6,122 bases of DNA, taken from Coriobacteriales bacterium (GTDB taxonomy: Bacteria > Actinomycetota > Coriobacteriia > Coriobacteriales > UBA8131). Positions 1 to 4,836 of this stretch are shown here, in pieces (the stretch's first letter is position 1; each line of letters starts with the position of its first letter). The DNA lies in the NCBI GenBank assembly GCA_031272005.1, contig JAISUQ010000114.1, positions 1 to 6,122 of the forward strand, written 5' to 3'. The translations under genes were made by a program, and so were the position numbers. The notes below the pieces were generated by a model, which worked only from the letters and a program-made list of their open reading frames with translations, ran no database searches and was not told where the DNA came from.

Positions 1-432
1 GTTCATGTAGACGGCCCCGCCCAGGGTGCCGGGGATGCCGACGGCGAACTCCAAGCCGGAGTAGCCGTGTTTGAAGGCGGCGGTGACCAGATTGGCCAGC
101 ACTACTCCGCCGCCGGCCACCAGCAGGGATTGGCCGCTGTCCACATCCGGCAGACTGAAGTGCTTGAATTCGCTGCCCAGGGTGAGCACGGCGCCTTTGA
201 AGCCCTCGTCGGCCACCAGCAGGTTGGAGCCGCGACCGATGACGGTCCAGGGCAGCTGGTGGGCCTCGATGACCTCCAGGCTGCGCTTGATGTCGGCCAC
301 CGAAGCGCACTCGATGAACAGCGACGCCGGGCCGCCAAGCTTGTAGCTGGTGTGGCGGGCCATCGGCTCGTCATAGCTGACGCTGCCGGCAATCGATCCT
401 TCCAGGTCGCAGTAGGCATCGAAGGTGGTCAT
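1..432 (-). CDS. murB: MurB, UDP-N-acetylenolpyruvoylglucosamine reductase (C-terminus cut by window edge)
   Basis: MurB is the cytoplasmic FAD- and NADPH-dependent reductase that turns UDP-GlcNAc-enolpyruvate into UDP-MurNAc, the second committed step of peptidoglycan precursor synthesis. The first 144 codons are visible and the frame runs open off the left edge. Translation shows the FAD-binding landmarks in order: RHTSYKLGGPA (about residues 26-36), the phosphate-binding IGRGSNLLVADEGFKGAVL (65-83), a VAGGGV segment (105-110), and FAVGIPGTLGGAVYMN (129-144). About half of a typical 300-residue MurB is present; the catalytic Ser and Glu regions lie beyond the edge. The ATG overlaps the murC stop in an ATGA 4 bp overlap. 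Only a weak Shine-Dalgarno-like AGGCGG stands upstream, so translation is probably coupled to murC. Identification is firm from motifs; the coupling is inferred. Confidence 0.95.
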   Translation of the reverse strand, partial: MTTFDAYCDLEGSIAGSVSYDEPMARHTSYKLGGPASLFIECASVADIKRSLEVIEAHQLPWTVIGRGSNLLVADEGFKGAVLTLGSEFKHFSLPDVDSGQSLLVAGGGVVLANLVTAAFKHGYSGLEFAVGIPGTLGGAVYMN

Positions 433-1892
433 TGCTGCGCGTCGCCGCCTTGATCGGTATTCAGGATTTGGAGAATCTCCGGGCCGAGGTTGGTGACGTC
501 ACCGGCGCCCATGGTGATGATCAGGTCGCCCGGCGCGGCGGCAGCAGCCATGGCTGCAGCCACCTCGAAGCGCTGGCTGAGCAGGCGGATGTTGGCCTGG
601 GGGTCATGGGCCTGCACCGCCGCCAGCAGCAGGGCGCTGTCGATGCCGGCAATCGGCTCTTCTCCGGCAGAATAGATCTCCATCAAGGTGATGGTATCGG
701 CATGGTCGAAAGCCGCGCCGAACTCCTCCACAAAGGCCTGGGTACGGGTATAGCGATGGGGCTGGAACAGCACATGGACGCGGTTGTAGCCCAGCTCGCT
801 GGCGGCTTTGAGGGTCGCGGCCACCTCGGTGGGATGATGGCCGTAATCGTCGACCACGGTGACGCCTTTTGCCACACCTTTGATTTGGAAGCGGCGGTGC
901 ACGCCCCTGAAGCCAGAGACCGCCCGCGCCGCTGCCTCACGCTCGAAGCCCAGGTAATCCAGGGTAGCCATGACGGCTGTGGCGTTGACCATGTTGTGCA
1001 GGCCGGGCGAGTGCTCCAGGCGCAGGGACACCCGCTGGCCGTCTGGGAAGGCCACCGCGAAGCTGCTGCCGTCTTCTGCATTCCGGCCGCCCGCGACACC
1101 CGCAATGCCCCCGGCGTCCGCGCCACCCCCACCCGGCTCACAGCGCACCTGGGCATCGGCAGCCAGGCCGTAGGTCAGCAGGTCATGACCGGTCTTCTCG
1201 GCTAAGGACAGCAGCTCGGGGCTGTCGGCGCAGACCACGGCCACCCCGGCTGGGTCGAGTTTGGCCAAAAAGGCGGTAAAGGCCACGTGCACCTCGTCGA
1301 TGCTCTTGTAGTGGTCCATGTGGTCGGCCTCGATGTTGGTGATGATGGCCACGGAAGGGTCGAGCCAGACGAAGGAGCCGTCGGACTCATCAGCCTCGAC
1401 CACGAAGTAGGAGCCATCCCCCACCTTGGCCGTGGAGTCGAACTCCTCCACCACCCCACCTATCAGCAGCGTGGGGTCGGCGCCCAGGTGGACCAGGGCG
1501 CTGGCCAGCATGGCCGAGGTGGTGGTCTTGCCATGGGTGCCGGCCACGGCCAGGGTCTGGCGCTGGCGGCCGAGATAGGCCAGCATCCGGGCGCGCGGCC
1601 AGAAGGTCAGGCCGCGTTGGCGGGCGGCAACCAGCTCCGGGTTGTCATCCGGGATGGCGGTGGAGACCACCACCACCTCGATATCCGGGTCGGCGACGTT
1701 GGCGGCGTTGTGGGGTACGGAGATGTCCAGCCCGGCGCGCAGCAGCGCCTGCATGTACTCGGATTGCTTGAGGTCTGAGCCGGAGACCTGGATGCCGGCA
1801 GCCTGGGCTACCAGAGCGATGCCGCTCATGCCGGAGCCGCCGATGCCGATGAAGTGGACGCGCTTCAGGTCGCGTAGCAAATCTGCTGTCAA
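429..1892 (-). CDS. murC: MurC, UDP-N-acetylmuramate--L-alanine ligase
   Basis: MurC is the cytoplasmic ATP-dependent ligase adding L-Ala to UDP-MurNAc, the first amino acid of the stem peptide. The 487-residue product is of normal length or slightly long. Visible are the N-terminal Rossmann motif HFIGIGGSGMSGIA (13-26), the Mur-ligase P-loop AGTHGKTTTSAMLA (117-130), EADESDGSF (167-175), TNIEADHMDHY (185-195), HNMVNATA (299-306), GVHRRFQ (330-336) and DDYGHHPTE (348-356), which is the complete MurC signature set. The start is a TTG overlapping the racemase stop as TTGA. It is chosen because AAAGGAG sits 5 nt upstream and the protein begins just before the Rossmann strand. A Gly/Ala-rich stretch at residues 253-275 in the central domain looks like a lineage-specific loop insertion. 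The gene lies between the racemase and murB and is surely co-transcribed with them. Confidence 0.97.
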   Translation of the reverse strand: MTADLLRDLKRVHFIGIGGSGMSGIALVAQAAGIQVSGSDLKQSEYMQALLRAGLDISVPHNAANVADPDIEVVVVSTAIPDDNPELVAARQRGLTFWPRARMLAYLGRQRQTLAVAGTHGKTTTSAMLASALVHLGADPTLLIGGVVEEFDSTAKVGDGSYFVVEADESDGSFVWLDPSVAIITNIEADHMDHYKSIDEVHVAFTAFLAKLDPAGVAVVCADSPELLSLAEKTGHDLLTYGLAADAQVRCEPGGGGADAGGIAGVAGGRNAEDGSSFAVAFPDGQRVSLRLEHSPGLHNMVNATAVMATLDYLGFEREAAARAVSGFRGVHRRFQIKGVAKGVTVVDDYGHHPTEVAATLKAASELGYNRVHVLFQPHRYTRTQAFVEEFGAAFDHADTITLMEIYSAGEEPIAGIDSALLLAAVQAHDPQANIRLLSQRFEVAAAMAAAAAPGDLIITMGAGDVTNLGPEILQILNTDQGGDAQQ

Positions 1893-2590
1893 CGGTACTC
1901 CTTTCCGGCGAATTCGATGGTTCGGCGCGCCAGGCAGAGCATGGCGTCGAGATAAAAACCGCTGCGGACAGAGGCGAAGCGCTCGGCCAGCACGGAGAGC
2001 TCGGTGCAGGCCAGAATGGCGCCGTCGCAGCCCTGCTCCTGCAACTCGGCGTCGATAGCCTGGATGGCCGCCGCATCGATGCTGCCACCGGCCTTGACGC
2101 CGTCATAGATCAGCGACATCACCTGCCGCTGGCGGGGCTGGCTGGGCAGGCAGGGTTGCAGGCCGCGCTGCTCCAAAGCCCGCTGATAGGTGGCATGCCC
2201 CAGCGTGCCGTCGGTGGCCAGCACCGCCACCCGGCTGCCGGCTCCGAAGCGAGCCAGCGCGGCGTCGGCGGCCAGCTGCACCATATCCAAGAATGGCACG
2301 GCGGCTGCCTCGGCAATCTGCGCGGCGAAGACGTGCGAGGTGTTGCAGGTGATGCAGATGGCCTCAGCACCAGCCCGCTCCAGCAGCGTGACATCGGCCA
2401 ACAGTGCGCTGAGCAGCTGCTCGCCGGCTCCGGCCTGCAAGGCCGCCGTGCGATCGGGCATCGAGGCGTGGCTGTAGACCAGCATGTCCAGATGCTCCTG
2501 GTCGCAGCTGGCCTGGGTATGCTCGATGACCATCCGGTAGAACAGCGCCGAGGCCTCCGGCCCCATGCCGCCTAATACCCCAATCAACAT
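1889..2590 (-). CDS. Aspartate/glutamate racemase family protein, probable aspartate racemase
   Basis: This 233-residue protein belongs to the cofactor-independent, two-cysteine Asp/Glu racemase superfamily. The N-terminus has GVLGGMGPEAS (4-14), typical of the aspartate racemase (RacX/YgeA-like) branch. It is not the DSGVGGLTV type of MurI glutamate racemase. Both catalytic cysteines are present: Cys82 in ITCNTSH and Cys195 in LACTEL, so an active enzyme interconverting L- and D-Asp is expected. Length matches the family. The ATG is preceded by GAGGGAG with 4 nt spacing, and this site overlaps the stop codon of the ligase gene. It sits 9 bp behind the ATP-grasp ligase and overlaps murC by 4 bp. 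The pairing with a D-aspartate-ligase-like gene suggests its job is to supply D-Asp for peptidoglycan. Substrate specificity is inferred from family and context; another acidic amino acid is possible. Confidence 0.88.
   Translation of the reverse strand: MLIGVLGGMGPEASALFYRMVIEHTQASCDQEHLDMLVYSHASMPDRTAALQAGAGEQLLSALLADVTLLERAGAEAICITCNTSHVFAAQIAEAAAVPFLDMVQLAADAALARFGAGSRVAVLATDGTLGHATYQRALEQRGLQPCLPSQPRQRQVMSLIYDGVKAGGSIDAAAIQAIDAELQEQGCDGAILACTELSVLAERFASVRSGFYLDAMLCLARRTIEFAGKEYR
1898..1904 (-). promoter_or_regulatory. Ribosome binding site of murC, fixing a TTG start
   Basis: On the minus strand AAAGGAG lies inside the last codons of the racemase gene, with 5 nt (TACCG) before the TTG at 1892-1890. 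This near-ideal Shine-Dalgarno sequence supports the non-ATG start. There is no Met codon between it and the Rossmann motif. Confidence 0.75.
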
Positions 2591-2599
2591 CTGACTCCC

Positions 2600-3943
2600 T
2601 CAGTCGTTGCCCGCGTAACGGTGCTCGCCATAGAAGCGGGCGAATTTGTCCGGCTGAGTGCGCAGGGACTTCTCCACCCGCAGTTTGTGCTTCAGGCTCT
2701 TGTCCGCCGCGTAGAGCAGCGGGTTGGTGCATTTGCCGGCAGCAATCAGCTGGCGCATCTGCTGGCGGCACTCCGGCGGCGAGATGTAGTCGAAAGCCAC
2801 CTTCTCCGGCACCACCAACCACAGCGATTCGGTGGCCACCGAGGTGTATCCCAGCGCCTCTCCCCTGCCGTAGACCAGATCCTCAACCAGATAGCGAGCC
2901 AGGTTGGCGCCGGCGGCGGTGACATAGAAATTGCTGCGCCCCTGGCGAACGTTGCACTCGAAGACCTTAAATTTGCCATCCCGACTGTCAAATTTGAGGT
3001 CGAAGTTGGCGAAGCCAGTATAGTCCAGTTTCTCCAGCAGCGCCTGGATACGGCCTTCCAGCTCCAGGTCCTGCTCGCCGGGCCCGGTGAGAATGACGGC
3101 GTGATTGCCTTTGCCCTTAGGGGTGTGTTCCTCCAGCAGCACATGCCCCAGGCAAGTCAGGCGGACCTGGCCGTCAAGTGTGGAATAGCTGGTCAGCACG
3201 CGCATGTAGCTGTCGTCCCCGGGGATGAAATCCTGGATGATGGTGGTACCGGGATAGCCCGAGGCATCGATACGCCCGATGACCTCGGCCGCCGCCTCAC
3301 GGGTAGCGGCGATGAACACCTTGTCCTGCCCGGCGAAGGGGTGCGCCCAGTAGGCCACACCATCGGCCGGTTTGATCACCCAGGGCAGCGGGAAAGGCAC
3401 CTCATCCAGCTGCTCGGCGGCGCTTCTGGCAGCGGCTTGGGTCGCTGTGGCGCGAGCCTGCTCCACTTCCTCCAGATGACAGGGCGGCAGCCAGCCCACC
3501 GCGCCTTGCGGCCGGTAGACGTAGGTGCCGGGATACTCCAGCCCCACCTCATCGCAAAGCTGGTAGAAGCGCTGCTTGTCCGTCAGCCGCTGGACAAGCT
3601 CCAGGCCGATGCCGGGCGCCACCACGTTGGCGGGCAGCTCGGCGCGGATGCCGGCCAGCGTCAGCACGTAAGCGTCGCCACAGGGTACCACGATGGTTTT
3701 GCGCTCCGGGTAATCGGCGGCAAACTCGCAAATCGCCTCCAGCATCTCCTCCGGTTGGTCGACCCGCGCCCGCATCCGATGCTCAAGGATGCGGCTGTCT
3801 ACACAAGGCCCGCTGTCCACCATGCCGTAAGACACCGAGCGGACGCCATACTCCTCGTGGAAGGCCCGTGCCATGCTGTAGACATTGATGTCGGAGGCAA
3901 ACAGAAGCGGGATAAAATCGCCGTTGCCGACCTCATGCTGCAT
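2600..3943 (-). CDS. ATP-grasp carboxylate-amine ligase, probable D-aspartate ligase for peptidoglycan bridge
   Basis: The 447-residue product is an ATP-grasp ligase, which activates a carboxylate as acyl-phosphate and joins it to an amine. Visible elements are an N-terminal FASDINVYSMARAFHEEYG (15-33), the start of the ATP-binding part TDKQRFY (121-127), PWVIKPADG (187-195), IIQDFIPGDDSYMRV (235-249), FANFDLKFD (311-319), and the metal-binding core FECNVRQGRSNFYVTAAG (328-345) with Glu329 and Asn331. From memory, the N-terminal SDxNVYxMARxFHExYG pattern and the NxRQGRSNxYVTxAG core resemble the D-aspartate ligase of Enterococcus faecium (Aslfm), which adds D-Asp to the Lys side chain of the precursor and is encoded next to an aspartate racemase. 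The same gene pair occurs here. An Ala-rich stretch at 160-182 looks like a loop insertion. The frame stays open to an ATG at 4030, but the ATG at 3943 has a strong RBS and starts next to the conserved region. ATP-grasp identity is sure; D-Asp specificity is inferred. Confidence 0.85.
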   Translation of the reverse strand: MQHEVGNGDFIPLLFASDINVYSMARAFHEEYGVRSVSYGMVDSGPCVDSRILEHRMRARVDQPEEMLEAICEFAADYPERKTIVVPCGDAYVLTLAGIRAELPANVVAPGIGLELVQRLTDKQRFYQLCDEVGLEYPGTYVYRPQGAVGWLPPCHLEEVEQARATATQAAARSAAEQLDEVPFPLPWVIKPADGVAYWAHPFAGQDKVFIAATREAAAEVIGRIDASGYPGTTIIQDFIPGDDSYMRVLTSYSTLDGQVRLTCLGHVLLEEHTPKGKGNHAVILTGPGEQDLELEGRIQALLEKLDYTGFANFDLKFDSRDGKFKVFECNVRQGRSNFYVTAAGANLARYLVEDLVYGRGEALGYTSVATESLWLVVPEKVAFDYISPPECRQQMRQLIAAGKCTNPLLYAADKSLKHKLRVEKSLRTQPDKFARFYGEHRYAGND

Positions 3944-3950
3944 TTCGTCA

Positions 3951-3958
3951 TCCTTTCC
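3951..3958 (-). promoter_or_regulatory. Ribosome binding site of the ATP-grasp ligase, deciding its start
   Basis: GGAAAGGA on the minus strand is 7 nt upstream of the ATG at 3943-3941. It favours this start over the upstream in-frame ATG at 4030. The intervening 29 codons encode a Gly-rich, unconserved-looking leader (MAGRLAGLPG...). No convincing -35/-10 pair was found between here and the divergent gene at 4084, although an operon promoter must lie in or near this 140 bp gap. Confidence 0.7.
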
Positions 3959-4030
3959 GAAGTCAGCAACAATGCTACCACATCCCCACCCTCTGATGGC
4001 ACCAGGCAAACCAGCTAATCGCCCAGCCAC

Positions 4031-4066
4031 AACTGTCAGTTACTGTGCTACTCTGTTCTCAGCACA
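4031..4066. promoter_or_regulatory. Dyad-symmetric cluster with possible extended -10 promoter, candidate operator
   Basis: Just upstream of the small plus-strand operon lie two inverted repeats. One is AACTG-T-CAGTT (4031-4041). The other is TGTGCT-N11-AGCACA (4044-4049 and 4061-4066). Within the second, TGcTACTCT (4046-4054) fits an extended -10 box on the plus strand, without a good -35. A start of transcription near 4061 would leave room for the Shine-Dalgarno at 4071. Overlap of the dyads with the promoter would suit autoregulation by a toxin-antitoxin complex. The arms are short (5-6 bp) and could arise by chance. The site also lies in the gap shared with the divergent ligase operon, so it could serve either direction. 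Confidence 0.3.
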
Positions 4067-4083
4067 TCAGAAGGGAGTGCAGT

Positions 4084-4281
4084 ATGCATATTGAGGACAA
4101 AACCACACTTTCTACCTCTGATTATTGCATCATGAAAGATAATGACTACGATGACTCATACGAAAGTGACGCAAGATTCATAGAATACATCTCGTTGTTA
4201 TGCAAGCATTCTAGAAACTCCAACAACCTGACAGATGCTTCATCGGTCTTCAAAGATATACGGAGCAATCATGGCTGGTGA
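4084..4281 (+). CDS. Small acidic protein of unknown family, candidate antitoxin
   Basis: This 65-residue ORF has no fold I recognise. The ATG at 4084 is chosen because AAGGGAG (4071-4077) stands 6 nt upstream; an in-frame upstream ATG at 4045 has no such site. The product is acidic in its middle (KDNDYDDSYESDAR, 18-31), then has a short probable helix (RFIEYISLLCKHS, 31-43) and a polar tail ending NHGW. There is no clear ribbon-helix-helix, helix-turn-helix or Phd/YefM-like pattern, which are the usual partners of ParE/RelE toxins. It overlaps the toxin start by 11 bp, implying translational coupling. Its AT-richer codon use matches the toxin and differs from the GC-rich flanks. By position it should be the antitoxin, but that is inference from layout only; a degenerate remnant of a longer antitoxin is the main alternative. 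Confidence 0.6.
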   Translation: MHIEDKTTLSTSDYCIMKDNDYDDSYESDARFIEYISLLCKHSRNSNNLTDASSVFKDIRSNHGW

Positions 4282-4624
4282 AGAAACAGAAGAAGTCATC
4301 TATAGTTTTCGATTTGACTCTATCGCGCAAGAACAACTCGTCGAAGCAGTCGAATACTATACAGAAAACGCAAGTGAAGAGGTTGCTCGAAGATTTCTGA
4401 TAAAGATTGAAACCATTACAGAGATGCTCTGTGTCTGGCCCGAGGTTGGCATAGTACTTGAAGGGTTCCCCGAGGTAAGAAGCTGCAAAGTCCCAAAATT
4501 TCCATACCGTGTTTATTACCGGATAAACCAAGATATACTTGAGGTAGTTGCTGTATCCATTTATCACTCAAGTCGAGATCTTGACAAGTTACTGTTCGAC
4601 TTAAAGAAGAGACTGCTTCAGTAG
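4271..4624 (+). CDS. ParE/RelE superfamily toxin
   Basis: The 117-residue product fits the ParE/RelE toxin superfamily in length (usually 90-120) and pattern. Features in order are an N-terminal strand YSFRFDSIAQ (11-20), a helix QLVEAVEYYTE (22-32), SEEVARRFLIKIETI (35-49), the turn WPEVGIVLEGFPEVR (56-70), then the diagnostic FPYRVYYRI (77-85) and the strand EVVAVSIYHSSRD (91-103). ParE members poison DNA gyrase and RelE members cut mRNA on the ribosome; which applies here cannot be decided. The start at 4271 is supported by GGAG (4262-4265) 5 nt upstream, and it overlaps the end of the preceding small ORF by 11 bp. The frame is also open to an ATG at 4235, which would only lengthen the overlap. 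The gene is AT-richer than its surroundings, consistent with horizontal acquisition. Confidence 0.85.
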   Translation: MAGEETEEVIYSFRFDSIAQEQLVEAVEYYTENASEEVARRFLIKIETITEMLCVWPEVGIVLEGFPEVRSCKVPKFPYRVYYRINQDILEVVAVSIYHSSRDLDKLLFDLKKRLLQ

Positions 4625-4836
4625 TTTCAATATGTAAATACATGAAGTCAATGGCAAAATATGCAGACTAATGCAGACGGGTGGACAATAGCGAATACCT
4701 TCAAACATTGCCCGAATACTAGCCCAGATTCCTTAGAAGGATGCGTGACAAAGGGGACGGCCTTGTCACACCCTAAAAGGTGGCAGAAAGAACCTTCCAC
4801 ACTGTCACTGCGACTCAGTTGCAGATGCGTACCGCA
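4625..4836. other. Gene-free convergent intergenic stretch
   Basis: This 212 bp stretch separates the toxin stop from the stop of the dockerin protein on the opposite strand. It grades from AT-rich near the toxin into GC-richer sequence. Apart from the hairpin pair annotated separately, it holds a short 10 bp imperfect tandem duplication (ATGCAGACTA/ATGCAGACGG, 4661-4680), a weak AT hairpin (ATGTAaaTACAT, 4632-4643) and a 6 bp hairpin over the dockerin stop codon (GATGCG-TAC-CGCATC, 4824-4838). None is followed by a T-tract, so I see no convincing intrinsic terminator for either gene. Confidence 0.6.
4745..4808. repeat. Pair of REP-like hairpins with GTGRCA/TGTCAC arms
   Basis: Two hairpins with related arms stand 10 nt apart. 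The first pairs GTGACAA (4745-4751) with TTGTCAC (4763-4769), and can extend by GG/CC with one bulged A. The second pairs GTGGCAG (4780-4786) with CTGTCAC (4802-4808), with one G-T wobble. Two similar palindromes side by side in a gap between convergent genes is the layout of a paired REP element (BIME-like), of the kind spread by REP-associated tyrosine transposases. A GTGACAAAGGGGACGG-type arm is reminiscent of such elements as I remember them, but no transposase is in the window and only one copy of the pair is visible. A structure for transcript ends is the alternative. Confidence 0.45.

Noticed and set aside
432..1205. A 257-codon plus-strand frame antisense to murC, and similar ones over murB and the racemase
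   Set aside because: They lie entirely within motif-verified minus-strand genes and show no family pattern.
2621..4018. A 465-codon open frame on the plus strand antisense to the ATP-grasp ligase
   Set aside because: It mirrors the codon structure of a GC-rich gene on the other strand, lacks recognisable motifs and is rich in His, Arg and Gln as antisense shadows are. The minus-strand ligase is clearly real.
3944..4030. N-terminal extension of the ATP-grasp ligase to an upstream ATG at 4030
   Set aside because: The 29 extra residues look non-conserved, and a strong Shine-Dalgarno lies 7 nt before the ATG at 3943.
4250..4643. Minus-strand frames opposite the toxin
   Set aside because: No motifs or good ribosome binding site; the plus-strand ParE/RelE pattern explains the region.
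4632..4643. ATGTAaaTACAT palindrome after the toxin as a terminator
   Set aside because: The stem is short and AT-only-like, with no following T-run.
4661..4680. Two tandem 10 bp units as a CRISPR or iteron array
   Set aside because: Only two imperfect copies exist and no further units follow.
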